Positions 7,218 to 17,000 of a stretch of DNA of 42,051 nt are shown piece after piece. Position numbers and translations under genes: made by a program. A model generated the notes under the pieces. That model was not told the origin of the DNA and made no database searches. It saw only the letters and a list, made by a program, of their open reading frames with translations. Source of the stretch: Clostridia bacterium. Its GTDB lineage: Bacteria > Bacillota > Clostridia > Christensenellales > UBA1242. Location of the stretch: the NCBI GenBank assembly GCA_017399265.1, contig JAFQDL010000009.1:1-42051 (forward strand), read 5' to 3'. Within the stretch, counting starts at the first letter, position 1. Each line of letters starts with the position of its first letter.

Positions 7218-7249
7218 CTTTTTCACATTTTTATATATTTTGTGGACAA

Positions 7250-9433
7250 CTATTTACCCACTCTATTTTCCAAATCTTCCTCAGTTACACCTTTTATGGT
7301 TAAAGATATTCTTTTCTTTGGAATATCTACAGAAAGAATCTTAACTGTTACTTGATCACCGACTTTTAACACTTCGCTTGGGTGCTTAATATATTCTTTA
7401 CTGATTTCAGAAATATGAACCAATCCATCTTGGTGTACAGATATATCTACAAATACACCAAAGTCGATAACATTTCTAACCACCCCATCAATAACCATTC
7501 CCGGTTTCAAATCTTCTATTCCAAGTAGTTCGCTTTTTAGAACCGGCTTTGGCAAATCTTCTCTGATATCTCTACCAGGCTTAATCAATTCCTCAACAAT
7601 ATCTTGTAAAGTAGGAACACCAACACCAATTGCTTCTGCCACACTTGCTTCACCCTTGTCTGCAATTAATCTTTCAAGAAGTTTTACATTGCTATTAGTA
7701 ATATCTTCATAAGTCATATTAAATAATTTTAATAATTTATCTACTGCACCAAAACTCTCTGGGTGAACACCAGTATTATCTAATACATTCTCACCATCTA
7801 CTATTCTTAAGAAACCTGCACATTGCTCAAACGCTTTATTGCCAAGCTTGCTAACCTTTAATAAAGTTTGCTTATTGTCAAATCTACCATTGATTTTTCT
7901 ATATTCTACTATGTTTTTGGCAATACCGCTATTTAATCCGGATACATAAGTAAGCAGACTAGGACTCGCAGTGTTTACGTCAACACCTACTGCATTAACG
8001 CAGTCTTCAACCACACCTTCCAAAACTTCAGTCAATCGGTTTTGTGGCATGTCGTGTTGGTATTGACCTACACCAATACTCTTAACATCAATCTTTATAA
8101 GTTCCGCCAATGGATCTTGCAATCTTCTAGCAATAGAAACAGCACTACGTAGCGCGACATCAAATGTAGGGAATTCTGCAGCGCCAAGTTTACTAGCAGA
8201 ATACACAGAAGCACCTGCTTCATTTACTACAGCATAAGTTATTTTTCTTTTTAATTTCTTAATCAAGTTTGCAACAAATATTTCACTTTCTTTTGTTGCT
8301 GTACCATTACCAATAGACACAACATCTACTTTGTGCTTATCAATTAATTTTGCAAGAGCAAATTCAGCCTCTTCCACTTTGTTTTGTGGCGGAGTAGGAT
8401 ACACTACTGCAGTATCTAATACATTACCACTTGCATCAATAACTGCGATTTTACAACCAGTCCTATACGCAGGATCAAGCCCTAAAATAACTTTATCCTT
8501 TAGTGGTGGTTGAAGAAGTAATGGTTTTAAGTTTACTTCAAACATTTTTATCGCTTGTTCATTAGCCTTATCTGTCAACTCATTTCTTACTTCCCTTTCA
8601 ATACTTGGGAATATCAATCTATTGTATGAATCAAGAGCTATTTCTTTAAGCATTTCATCGTAAGGAGAATTTTTCTTAATAAACTCTTTGTATATTTCAT
8701 TTAACGCCAACTCTTCATTTAATTCTAGTGATACTTTTAAGCATTTCTCGTTTTCTCCACGATTGATAGCAAGAACTCTATGAGATGGGGTTTTATCTAC
8801 TTGAGAATTGTATTCCTTGTACATCTCGTACACATATGCATTCTCTTGATCTTCAACTAATTTACATTTTACAAAACCTTTTTTCTCAAGCATCTCTCTT
8901 AATGTTTTTCTAAGAGTAGCACTATCCGACATCGTCTCAGCAACTATATCCTTAGCACCCTGCAAAGCCTCAGCCACAGATTTTACCTCTTTCTCTTCCG
9001 AAACAAAATCTTGAGCCAATACTTCTAGATCTATATTTTTATCTTGTTTTAGTATTGCATCTGCAAGTGGTTGAAGCCCTTTAGCAATAGCAACACTAGC
9101 CTTTGTTTTTCTCTTTGGCTTAAATGGTCTATATATATCTTCTACCTCAGTCAATGTGGCAGCTTTATCTAAGGCTTCATTTATTTCATCAGTCATGTTT
9201 CCTTGTTCTGTGATAAGGTTTTTGACACTTTCTTTTCTTTCATTTAAGTTTCTAAGATAAGTCAATCTATCATAAAAAAGTCTCAATGTTTGGTCATCAC
9301 AACTACCTGTCATTTCTTTTCTATATCTAGCAATAAATGGAATGGTAGCTCCTTCGTCCATTAATGCAATAATATTGTTTGTGTGATTAAGTGTTAGGCT
9401 AAATTCTTGAGCCAATAATTCATTAATTTCCAT
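7250..9433 (-). CDS. tex: Tex-family S1 RNA-binding transcription accessory protein
   Basis: 727 residues, close to the roughly 720 of Bacillus YdcI. Start chosen at the ATG 9433 (MEINELLAQEFSL) because GAAGG lies 5 nt upstream; an upstream in-frame ATG at 9469 lacks a ribosome site and falls inside the leader hairpin. Domain order is as in the family: helical N-terminal Tex domain (PFIARYRKEMTGSCDDQTLR), YqgF-like RNase H-fold domain (LGLDPAYRTGCKIAVID, about 320-450), helix-hairpin-helix repeats (SPSLLTYVSGLNSGIAKNIV) and a C-terminal S1 domain (GVVRNVIDFGVFVDISVHQDGLVHIS, about 650-720). Tex proteins bind nucleic acid and affect transcription and stress survival; the exact role is unsettled. 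Single-gene unit with its own promoter and terminator. Confidence 0.93.
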   Translation of the reverse strand: MEINELLAQEFSLTLNHTNNIIALMDEGATIPFIARYRKEMTGSCDDQTLRLFYDRLTYLRNLNERKESVKNLITEQGNMTDEINEALDKAATLTEVEDIYRPFKPKRKTKASVAIAKGLQPLADAILKQDKNIDLEVLAQDFVSEEKEVKSVAEALQGAKDIVAETMSDSATLRKTLREMLEKKGFVKCKLVEDQENAYVYEMYKEYNSQVDKTPSHRVLAINRGENEKCLKVSLELNEELALNEIYKEFIKKNSPYDEMLKEIALDSYNRLIFPSIEREVRNELTDKANEQAIKMFEVNLKPLLLQPPLKDKVILGLDPAYRTGCKIAVIDASGNVLDTAVVYPTPPQNKVEEAEFALAKLIDKHKVDVVSIGNGTATKESEIFVANLIKKLKRKITYAVVNEAGASVYSASKLGAAEFPTFDVALRSAVSIARRLQDPLAELIKIDVKSIGVGQYQHDMPQNRLTEVLEGVVEDCVNAVGVDVNTASPSLLTYVSGLNSGIAKNIVEYRKINGRFDNKQTLLKVSKLGNKAFEQCAGFLRIVDGENVLDNTGVHPESFGAVDKLLKLFNMTYEDITNSNVKLLERLIADKGEASVAEAIGVGVPTLQDIVEELIKPGRDIREDLPKPVLKSELLGIEDLKPGMVIDGVVRNVIDFGVFVDISVHQDGLVHISEISKEYIKHPSEVLKVGDQVTVKILSVDIPKKRISLTIKGVTEEDLENRVGK

Positions 9434-9452
9434 AATTACCTTCTTTGCGTTC

Positions 9453-9489
9453 TTTTCTAGAATGCACAAATTCGCAACATTCTAGAAAA
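9453..9489. promoter_or_regulatory. Perfect 12-bp inverted repeat in the tex leader
   Basis: TTTTCTAGAATG (9453-9464) and CATTCTAGAAAA (9478-9489) are perfect complements with a 13-nt centre. The repeat begins at the predicted tex transcription start and ends about 19 nt before the start codon. It could be a repressor operator or a 5' stabilising/regulatory mRNA hairpin. It does not match the CIRCE element. Confidence 0.6.
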
Positions 9490-9490
9490 T

Positions 9491-9519
9491 ATTATCGCAC
9501 AAATTTAAATTTTTGCCAA
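9491..9519 (-). promoter_or_regulatory. tex promoter
   Basis: On the minus strand TTGGCA (9519-9514), 17 nt, GATAAT (9496-9491), with TGC before the -10. The start site falls at the edge of the inverted repeat 9453-9489. Confidence 0.65.
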
Positions 9520-9576
9520 ATAATCCTATCGCATTTGAATATTTTTTTACTAAGCAATATAATTTTTGCAATCAAC

Positions 9577-9605
9577 TAGACTAAATGTTTATTATATGTT
9601 ATACT
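9577..9605 (+). promoter_or_regulatory. Promoter of the mrnC-recR operon
   Basis: TAGACT (9577-9582), 17 nt, TATACT (9600-9605), with TGT before the -10. The weak -35 is compensated by the extended -10. The leader is about 27 nt. Confidence 0.55.
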
Positions 9606-9638
9606 AATTATATAATCATATAAGACTGAAGGTATATA

Positions 9639-10055
9639 ATGTTTAATATAGATAATTTAAAAAACATCGATATAAAAAATTTAAACCCACAAAGCTTAGC
9701 ATTTGTTGGCGATGCAGTGTTTAGTCTGTATATACGACACAAAATAGTTTTAGCAGATAATGACAAGCCAACAGATCAACACAAACACACAACAATATTT
9801 GTAAAAGCAAAAGGTCAAAGCGATATAATAAAAAACATTGAACCGATGCTTACATCAGAAGAACTCCAAATATATAAGCGAGCACGTAACTATAAAACAA
9901 ATAATATCGCAAAAAACTCATCAGTTATAGATTACAAACGTGCAACCGGATTTGAAGCACTATTGGGCTACCACTATCTAACAAACAATACTAATCGACT
10001 TAATGAAATTTTAGAAATGAGCTATAAGAGCATATTGGACAATAATTTAGAATAA
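9639..10055 (+). CDS. mrnC: Mini-ribonuclease III
   Basis: 138 residues: an RNase III catalytic domain without a double-stranded RNA-binding domain. In Bacillus this enzyme matures 23S rRNA. The signature LAFVGDAVFSLYIR carries the catalytic aspartate D25, and ATGFEALLGYHYL near residue 110 supplies the second acidic cluster. Size and motif order match the family. It heads the operon; the order mrnC then rlmB is conserved in Bacillota. The ribosome site is weak (GAAGG 8 nt before the ATG). Confidence 0.93.
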   Translation: MFNIDNLKNIDIKNLNPQSLAFVGDAVFSLYIRHKIVLADNDKPTDQHKHTTIFVKAKGQSDIIKNIEPMLTSEELQIYKRARNYKTNNIAKNSSVIDYKRATGFEALLGYHYLTNNTNRLNEILEMSYKSILDNNLE

Positions 10056-10111
10056 TGAATTTATATTTACAAAAATAAATTTTAATTTAATTTTTTTAAA
10101 AAAGAGGATAT

Positions 10112-10837
10112 ATGTTAAAAATAGAAGGACGCAACGCCGTTAGAGAAGCAATACTCAACGGCACCACAATAGAAAAAATAATAGCTAGTAACGGAGTAAA
10201 AGATAACACTTTCAATGAAATTATTAAACTAGCTAAAGACAAAAAAATAAAAATACAATTTGTTGACAACGTTATACTAAATCAACAGAGCAAAACAGGA
10301 AAGCATCAAGGTTTAATTGCAATCTCTTCAGACTTTTCTTACTCATCTGTTGACGATATTATAAAGAACAAACACAAAGAAGACAATTTTATATTAATAC
10401 TTGACGGAATAGAAGATCCCCACAATTTTGGAAGCATTGTAAGAGTATGCGAATGTTTTGGAGTGGACGGAATAATAATTGGAAAAAATCGCGCATGCCC
10501 CGTAAATGAAACCGTAATTAAAACAAGCGCAGGCGCAACTTCTTATGTAAAAATCGCAAAGGTCACTAACATCAACGACACAATTAAGAAACTTCAAGAA
10601 AATAATATCTGGGTATATGCTTGCGAACTTGGAGGACAAGATATTAACAAAACTAATTTTAGCGGAAATTGTGCAATAGTTATAGGCTCGGAAGGTTTTG
10701 GAACAAGTGCATTGACAAAAAAATTATGCGACACTGTTGTCACAATCCCAATGTGCGGAAAAATAAATTCTCTTAACGCTTCTGTCGCAACCGGAATTGC
10801 AATTAACACAGTATATACTAAGAAATTTTTAAAATAG
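10112..10837 (+). CDS. rlmB: 23S rRNA 2'-O-ribose methyltransferase (TrmH/SpoU family, RlmB type)
   Basis: 241 residues. The N-terminal substrate-binding domain (about 1-75, IEGRNAVREAILNG) precedes a SPOUT domain with the three family motifs: LDGIEDPHNFGSIVRVCECFG (motif 1, about 93-113), AIVIGSEGFG (motif 2) and IPMCGKINSLNASVATGIA (motif 3), which form the S-adenosylmethionine-binding knot. RlmB methylates G2251 (E. coli numbering) of 23S rRNA. Ribosome site GAGG is present. It lies 56 nt after mrnC and 8 nt before the sigma factor gene. The target base is assumed from family and gene order. Confidence 0.92.
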   Translation: MLKIEGRNAVREAILNGTTIEKIIASNGVKDNTFNEIIKLAKDKKIKIQFVDNVILNQQSKTGKHQGLIAISSDFSYSSVDDIIKNKHKEDNFILILDGIEDPHNFGSIVRVCECFGVDGIIIGKNRACPVNETVIKTSAGATSYVKIAKVTNINDTIKKLQENNIWVYACELGGQDINKTNFSGNCAIVIGSEGFGTSALTKKLCDTVVTIPMCGKINSLNASVATGIAINTVYTKKFLK

Positions 10838-10845
10838 GAATTCGT

Positions 10846-11436
10846 ATGGAAGAACTAGAATTAATAACTAAGGCAAAAAATGGAGACACATTTGCCTGCA
10901 ATCAAGTTATTAAACAATATGAAAATTTAATAGAAAGCAAAGTTAACGCAAGAGGCTATCATTATTATAGTTACGATTATCAGGAATTACTCCAATGTGG
11001 TAGGCTTGCTGTTTATAAATCTATACTCTCATTTGATAATAAAAAACGTGTTAAATTTGCAACATTTGTTAGCCGCGTAATAGATAATGAACTCATCAAT
11101 TATCTAAGACAACTAAACACACAAAAACAAAAAGCCAATCTTAACACACTGCCTATTAATAATCAAGGAGAAATGGAAATAACAAACCACGACGGAGAAA
11201 CCACATTTGTTCCTTTCGAAAGCGACTTAAAAAGCCCTGAAAACGAAATAATAGATAACGAAACGCTTACTTATGCCTTACACGAAGTAGGATTGAAGCT
11301 TAGCGATATGGAATTTGATATTTTAAAACTACAGCTTCAGGGACTAAAGCAAAAAGAAATAGCAGATATATTACATATTCCAGTGAAAAGTGTAGAAAAT
11401 GCACTTACTAGAATAAGAACAAAAATACCAATTTAA
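10846..11436 (+). CDS. SigH-like RNA polymerase sigma factor
   Basis: 196 residues, a sigma-70-family protein with regions 2 and 4 only. Region 2 (about 8-85) shows NQVIKQYENLIES, LLQCGRLAVYKSILSFD and KFATFVSRVIDNELINYLR; region 4 (about 140-190) shows LKLQLQGLKQKEIADILHIPVKSVENALTRI, a helix-turn-helix. In many Bacillota sigH follows rlmB, so SigH is the best name by context. The linker is short and the region 2 start is diverged, so function in sporulation or competence is not proven. AGGAATTCGT precedes the ATG. The next gene, dnaX, follows after 12 nt. Confidence 0.82.
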   Translation: MEELELITKAKNGDTFACNQVIKQYENLIESKVNARGYHYYSYDYQELLQCGRLAVYKSILSFDNKKRVKFATFVSRVIDNELINYLRQLNTQKQKANLNTLPINNQGEMEITNHDGETTFVPFESDLKSPENEIIDNETLTYALHEVGLKLSDMEFDILKLQLQGLKQKEIADILHIPVKSVENALTRIRTKIPI

Positions 11437-11448
11437 CAGGAGATCATT

Positions 11449-12603
11449 TTGGAACACCTATCTTTATACAGAAAATTTAGACCACAAACTTTTGACGAAG
11501 TAATCGGCCAAAATCACATTGTAACAACATTAAAAAATCAAATAATCAACAACCAAACTTCTCACGCATATCTTTTTGCAGGTACAAGAGGAACCGGAAA
11601 AACCAGCATTGCAAAAATTTTTGCACGGGCTATCAATTGCGAAAATCTACATAATGGAATACCTTGCGGCAAGTGCGTACCATGCCAAAGCGCAAAGTCT
11701 GACAATATTGATATAATAGAAATAGATGCAGCATCAAACAATGGTGTTGACAACATACGTGATTTAAAAGAAAGCATCATTTATCCCCCAAGCATCTCTA
11801 AATATAAAGTCTATATTATAGACGAAGTTCATATGTTATCTGAAAGTGCATTTAACGCATTACTTAAAACATTAGAAGAACCACCAAGTTACGTTATATT
11901 TATACTCGCAACAACTGAAGTCCAAAAACTACCTCAAACCATTCTATCTAGATGCGTTAGATTTGATTTTAAGTTGGTTCCAATTAAGACATTAGAAGAA
12001 CATCTTAAGAAAATTTTTAATTCAATAAATGTCACTGTCGAAGACTCAGCAGTCAATCTTATTGCAAGCTTAGGTGAAGGCAGCGTAAGAGACACATTGT
12101 CTATTGCAGAATCTTGCATTGCGTTTAGCAACAATACAATCACTTACGATAATGTATTAGAAGTTGCTGGCATAACTAGTAAAGATATACTTTTGAATAT
12201 TTGTTCTTACATCAATAACAAAGACACTAAAAACTTATTAACAACTTTATCTGAAATATCCAGCAAGGGCAAAAATTTTGCTCAGCTCAACAAAGACCTG
12301 ACATCTTTCGTAAGGGATTTAAGTATTATTAAAAATTGCGACAATTCAAGAGAGTTATTGTCACTACCAACCGACATATTTGACAAAATGTATACACTTG
12401 CCATCACAATCGACAATAAAAACTTAATTCGTATATTGTCAAAATTATCTTCTTTAGAGCAAGAATTTAGGTACACGACAGACGCCAAATCATTACTAGA
12501 AATAACACTTCTGTCCCTTTTAGAAGAAGACGACAGGATAGAAAAGTTAGAAGGTAGACTAAATGAACTAATAAACAAAATCAATTCTGGAGAGTGCCCC
12601 TAA
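11449..12603 (+). CDS. dnaX: DNA polymerase III gamma/tau subunit, zero-frame (gamma-like) product
   Basis: 384 residues from a TTG start with CAGGAG upstream. The AAA+ clamp-loader ATPase is complete: Walker A GTRGTGKTS (about 45-53), a four-cysteine zinc site (CENLHNGIPCGKCVPC), Walker B VYIIDEVHML, sensor 1 LATTE and the SRC motif LSRCVRF. Domain III follows to about residue 365. The zero frame stops at TAA 12601-12603, right after the gamma-like part. The tau C-terminus continues immediately in the +1 frame (12602-13027) with no start codon of its own, so a longer product of about 525 residues is expected by frameshifting at 12598-12603. DnaX loads the sliding clamp and tau tethers polymerase and helicase. 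Operon with ybaB and recR, a classic Bacillota order. Confidence 0.93.
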   Translation: MEHLSLYRKFRPQTFDEVIGQNHIVTTLKNQIINNQTSHAYLFAGTRGTGKTSIAKIFARAINCENLHNGIPCGKCVPCQSAKSDNIDIIEIDAASNNGVDNIRDLKESIIYPPSISKYKVYIIDEVHMLSESAFNALLKTLEEPPSYVIFILATTEVQKLPQTILSRCVRFDFKLVPIKTLEEHLKKIFNSINVTVEDSAVNLIASLGEGSVRDTLSIAESCIAFSNNTITYDNVLEVAGITSKDILLNICSYINNKDTKNLLTTLSEISSKGKNFAQLNKDLTSFVRDLSIIKNCDNSRELLSLPTDIFDKMYTLAITIDNKNLIRILSKLSSLEQEFRYTTDAKSLLEITLLSLLEEDDRIEKLEGRLNELINKINSGECP

Positions 12604-12604
12604 G
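12589..12604 (+). promoter_or_regulatory. Candidate programmed +1 frameshift site in dnaX
   Basis: GGAGAG (Shine-Dalgarno-like, 12589-12594), TGC, CCC (12598-12600) and the zero-frame stop TAA (12601-12603). Slippage of the proline tRNA from CCC to CCT puts the ribosome into the frame of the tau tail. The layout mirrors the prfB site: an internal Shine-Dalgarno sequence, a 3-nt gap, a slippery codon and a stop. Confidence 0.65.
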
Positions 12605-13027
12605 CTAAACAAACTTAAAACTAACACATCTATACAATCAACAACAATAAAAGCAACTAAAAGCGATATTGAAATAGATTTTCCAGACAAGAAGGCATCT
12701 GCAAAATACACAAAAGACTTTATATTAGGACAACTGCTAAAAGAAATTCGAAAAAACAATCTCAGTATACTGTTCGGAATTCTTAGCAATATTGAAAAAT
12801 TCGAATTAGTTGATAATAATTTTACAATAACAACAAGCAATCCAACGGTGTATAACGACATAAAAGAAGAAAGTATTACAAAATTTATTACAAATACGCT
12901 ACAAAAAATTGACGAGACATTACAATTTAAAGTAAAATTAAAAAGATCAAAAAACGACACCGATATCACTTCTAATATAAATTATCTAAAAGAAGAATTC
13001 GGCGAACTCGTAAAAATCATTGAATAA
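12602..13027 (+). CDS. dnaX: dnaX tau-specific C-terminal segment, +1 frame
   Basis: 141 codons in the frame one base after that of the 384-residue product, ending at TAA 13025-13027, 12 nt before ybaB. The frame is closed by stops up to 12574 and has no ATG, GTG or TTG for roughly the first 80 codons, so independent initiation is unlikely. Content: a K/T-rich linker (KLNKLKTNTSIQSTTI), then FILGQLLKEIRKNNLSILFGIL...FTITTSNPTVYNDI...LQFKVKLK, the pattern of the tau C-terminal domain seen in Bacillota, then a last helix EEFGELVKIIE. Read with the first 384 residues it gives a DnaX of about 525. A single-base assembly error or an authentic frameshift mutation would look the same; the site layout argues for programming. 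Confidence 0.75.
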   Translation, partial: KLNKLKTNTSIQSTTIKATKSDIEIDFPDKKASAKYTKDFILGQLLKEIRKNNLSILFGILSNIEKFELVDNNFTITTSNPTVYNDIKEESITKFITNTLQKIDETLQFKVKLKRSKNDTDITSNINYLKEEFGELVKIIE

Positions 13028-13039
13028 GGAGAAATATTT

Positions 13040-13387
13040 ATGTTTAGACCAGGAATGGGCGGTTTTGGCGGAGGTATGAATATCCAAAACCTTATGAAAC
13101 AAGCACAAAAAATGCAAGCAGATATGCAAGAAAAAATAGAAAAAGCCGACGAGGAGCTAGCCAATACAACACTTACAGCTACTGCAGGCGGCGGAATGGT
13201 AGAGGTGTCAATACTTGGCAACAAGCAAATTACTGGCATTAAAATCAAACCTGAAGCAGTAGACCCTGACGATGTAGAAATGCTTGAAGACTTAATTGTT
13301 GCCGCAACTAATGAAGCAATTTCTAAAGCAAGTGAATTAGAAAAAAGCCTAAAAGGCGATATATCTATACCAAACGGACTAATGTAA
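13040..13387 (+). CDS. ybaB: YbaB/EbfC nucleoid-associated protein
   Basis: 115 residues, typical of the family. The glycine/methionine-rich N-terminus ([27 protein letters not shown]) leads into helix 1; the beta core has [24 protein letters not shown] and the C-terminal helix [19 protein letters not shown]. The dimer binds DNA with tweezer-like helices. It sits between dnaX and recR, as in most bacteria. AAGGAG precedes the ATG. A single base separates its stop from the recR ATG. Confidence 0.95.
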   Translation: MFRPGMGGFGGGMNIQNLMKQAQKMQADMQEKIEKADEELANTTLTATAGGGMVEVSILGNKQITGIKIKPEAVDPDDVEMLEDLIVAATNEAISKASELEKSLKGDISIPNGLM

Positions 13388-13388
13388 T

Positions 13389-13982
13389 ATGAGCGAAAAT
13401 TGCGACAGCTTACAAAATTTAATAAATGCTTTTACAAATCTTCCATCTGTGGGTACTAAAACTGCAGAGCGATATGCCTATTCTGTAATTAATATGGACG
13501 AAGACACAGTAAAAAACTTTGCCGAAAGCCTAATACAAGCCAAACAAAACCTACATTATTGTAAAACATGCGGAGATTTTACCGACAAAGACATTTGCAA
13601 CATTTGCGAAAGGAGACAGAGCAAAGTTATTTGTGTTGTCAAAGAGCCTAAAGATGTAAAAGCAATTGAAAAAGCAAAAAATTATACAGGCCTTTACCAT
13701 GTATTGCACGGCACAATAAGCCCGTTGGAAAACAAAGGTCCTGAAGACATTCGTATTAAAGAACTGATTACTAGAGTCACAGAAAACGAAATCGACGAAG
13801 TTATTATGGCAACAAATCCAGATATTGAAGGCGAGGTAACCGCAACATATATTGCAAAATTGTTAAAGCCCTTAGGAATAAAAGTAACCAGACTTGCCCA
13901 AGGCATTCAAATGGGTAGCGATGTACAATACGCCGACGAAGTAACTCTAACAAAAGCACTTCAAGACAGAAGAGAAATCTAA
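13389..13982 (+). CDS. recR: Recombination mediator RecR
   Basis: 197 residues, the normal length. The N-terminal helix-hairpin-helix (LINAFTNLPSVGTKTAERYAY) is followed by a four-cysteine zinc finger (YCKTCGDFTDKDICNICE, about 57-75) and a Toprim domain (ICVVKEPKDVKAIEKA, then ATNPDIEGEVTATYIAKLL). With RecO and RecF it loads RecA on gapped DNA. Last gene of the operon. Start one base after the ybaB stop implies translational coupling. All metal and Toprim residues are present. Confidence 0.96.
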   Translation: MSENCDSLQNLINAFTNLPSVGTKTAERYAYSVINMDEDTVKNFAESLIQAKQNLHYCKTCGDFTDKDICNICERRQSKVICVVKEPKDVKAIEKAKNYTGLYHVLHGTISPLENKGPEDIRIKELITRVTENEIDEVIMATNPDIEGEVTATYIAKLLKPLGIKVTRLAQGIQMGSDVQYADEVTLTKALQDRREI

Positions 13983-14010
13983 TAACTTTTTAAATATTTA
14001 AATAAACAAA

Positions 14011-14040
14011 AAAAAGTATCCATGTCTGGATACTTTTTTT
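14011..14040. terminator. Bidirectional terminator between recR and the CvpA-like gene
   Basis: AAAAAAGTATCCA (14011-14023) and TGGATACTTTTTT (14028-14040) with a TGTC loop. It ends one base before the stop codon of the convergent gene. Confidence 0.9.
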
Positions 14041-14041
14041 A

Positions 14042-17000
14042 TTAACTATTTCCTAAAACATCATCAAATACACTACAGAAATCATCAAATATAAACACTA
14101 ATAAATACTTCATATTGCTTTCATTTATAGTTATATCTGCTGGAACAGATCCGTTCTCATCGACATATATCTCTTTTTCGTTCACATTGTTGTTAACACG
14201 AGTTTTTAAATAATCTTTTATCAAAGTATAATTAGCTGTTTCAGAATATAAACCACGCTTCTCATTGTCAGGAAGTCCAGCATTCAAGTCTTCAACTAAG
14301 CCATCTAACTTTTCTACCAACTCATCAACTGCGTTAATTAGAACATATCTAGCCTGAACCGAGCCCATTATTAAATTATCTTGCATATCATCTAGTTTCT
14401 CTGAAATCTCGACCAAGCTTGCTCTTACAACTTCTTCATCCAAAGCATCAAAACTATTGAAATCTTGAATTGAAAGACCACCCCTCATTATAGTCTCAAA
14501 TGAAGCCAATTCGCCAAATATCTCTTCATTCTTCTTACGCGATTGATACAAATCATCCAATGCTGAATCCATATCTTTTAAGAAATATTTATCTTCGGCA
14601 CCACCACCAACAAATGATCTAACTCTTTCATCTGTCTCATTTATTAAATCTGCTATCGTATCATCTTTTAACGCCTCGCCAATTATAGTCTTAGCACACA
14701 CCTTGCCCAAATCTTTAGTTAATACGAATTCGATTCCGTTTATTTCATCAAAATATTTACCAATCTTTGCAACTTCTTCTACATAACTGCTTTCACTAGA
14801 CCATGACGGTATCTCATTTACAATGTCTTGCACGTACTTCAACGCCTTGAAATTATCCTTTATTAAGGCATATTCATCATCGCCATTCTTTAAGTTGTCT
14901 GGCCTCATATTCTTAATATTATCCTGCAACTGCTCTTGTACTTTTGAATAACCACTATCTATTTCTGAATTGCTTAATAGCAAATGTTTTACTTGATCAA
15001 GAGTTATGATTGAGTGCGTTGAAGTTAATAAAGTATGTAGATCATTTTCTACGCCATTTTTTTCTTCCGTTCCTTCCTCATACATAGTATATTTGCCACC
15101 ATTTTTCTCGGAAGATGAGAAATTACCTATATCTTTAGCAAAATCCATATCAATGATTTCATTAAGTGCTCCGCAAACTTCTGACCATGTTAAGTTCTTC
15201 TTATCCAAATCCAAATTTGCGATATTAGCCAAAACACCACCTAATATATAATTGTCTCTCCAATCAGGTTCTACCAAGTTGTTTTTGTCTTCAAACCCAT
15301 TATATCCAACTAAATAATCTGATATATTATCTAAAGCTTCTATCATAACAACTTCATTATCGCTATTGATTGTAAAGGTGCCACTATATACGATTTGATT
15401 TGTTGTTAAATCTTCTGAATCTCCAATGTTGTTCGCAACAACACCTACTATAAACTTTTTCGCTTCATTATCTGTAACAAGTTTTGCCTTATATTCCTGA
15501 GCATCATCTCCAGAACCAACTATTACAGAAGTCTTACCACTCATTAAATCCAAGATGGTACTAAATTTTTCAATAGGATCAACCTCTTCTCCACCTTGAG
15601 TGTTGTCAAAATTAGAAAGTTCTTGATATATTTGACCAAACACTGCAAAACGAGCCTTCCATCTGTTATTAGTATTAGACTCCAACGAATCAATATCTTT
15701 TGTTAATCCCAAAATAAATTGTACAGCAGGTGTAGACACTTTAGAATCCTCTATCCAAGAAGCTATATTAGTATTTTCTGGAACTATCTCTTGAGCCTCA
15801 GAACCCTCACCTTCTTCTAGATTTACACCCAACACCTCTACTTCAACGATGTCAATAAGCATAGCTTTTATTGTCTCATCAGACAACAATCTAGGACTAC
15901 TACCATTTGTTCTAGTTAATGTGTCACAGAAATTACCCACTTTAACCAAAGTTGCTGAGTCCAATTCTACGCTACTTAATTCTACAGAATTTAATAATTC
16001 GTCTAATGCTTTATTTAAGCTAGATATTTGATCATAATACGTGGCATTCGCTTTTGCTTCTGTTCTAGCTATTACATCGATTATTTCAGTTATCATTTTA
16101 CCAACATGCACAGACATTACATCATCAGATTCTGACACGATCATATCTTGAGCCAAATACCCAAAGTCCTCAAACATTTTTGCAAACACGCCTTTAAATA
16201 ATGGAGAATCCGCCATCTCGTCTAGTGGAGATACACCATTGTGGGTATTAGAGTTGTCTAATATTAGATCAAATATATCATAATTGATTGAAGGATCCCA
16301 AACCTCATTACTATCATAATGATTTTTGAAATTAAACAATTCTTCTTCGTTGGCACTCGATACAGCATCAATCAAGTTAAACATTTTATTTCTAAATATT
16401 AACTTATTATTAGCCTCATCTTCCTCATAGAAAGCCTTTTCCCAATCATAGGCACCATTTACCAAACCTTTAACCAAATTCTTTTGAATTGAATTAACTA
16501 TATCATATAATAGATAATCTACAGTAAATTCCTTATCAGCCTCAGGGTCATTCATCTCAACTTTACCATCTTCATCTACAATAACGTATCCGTCTTCGTC
16601 AAGCACCAATCCATCTGGAATCATTGATACTTTAGTATTCTCTAATAGATAATAGAAAACACTAACGATATTATTCATATTCTTTTCTTGTGGATTATTT
16701 GTAGAAACATAACCAAACGTCTTTGTTTCTTGAAGACCTTTCAAAACTTCCGGCAAAGCTTCCCAATTATTTATAGAAACCTCTTCGCCATCTTGTTTTA
16801 ATAAAGATTTTTCATCACTTAATAGTGAACTAAATATTTTTCCAATCACTGCAAATTCATTTTCAAAAGCGTGCTCTCCAGCCACTGCCAAAGTCTTGAT
16901 ACCGCTTCCAATATTTGCAGCAATACAAACGCCAGCCTCATCACCAACAAGCTCTACAAGTGTTTCTTCCATTATTACAGCAAACTCATTACCCAACATA

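Noticed and set aside
12568..12969. 133-codon frame opposite the dnaX tail
   Set aside because: The plus-strand tail matches a tau C-terminal domain and fits the operon; the antisense reading has no ribosome site.
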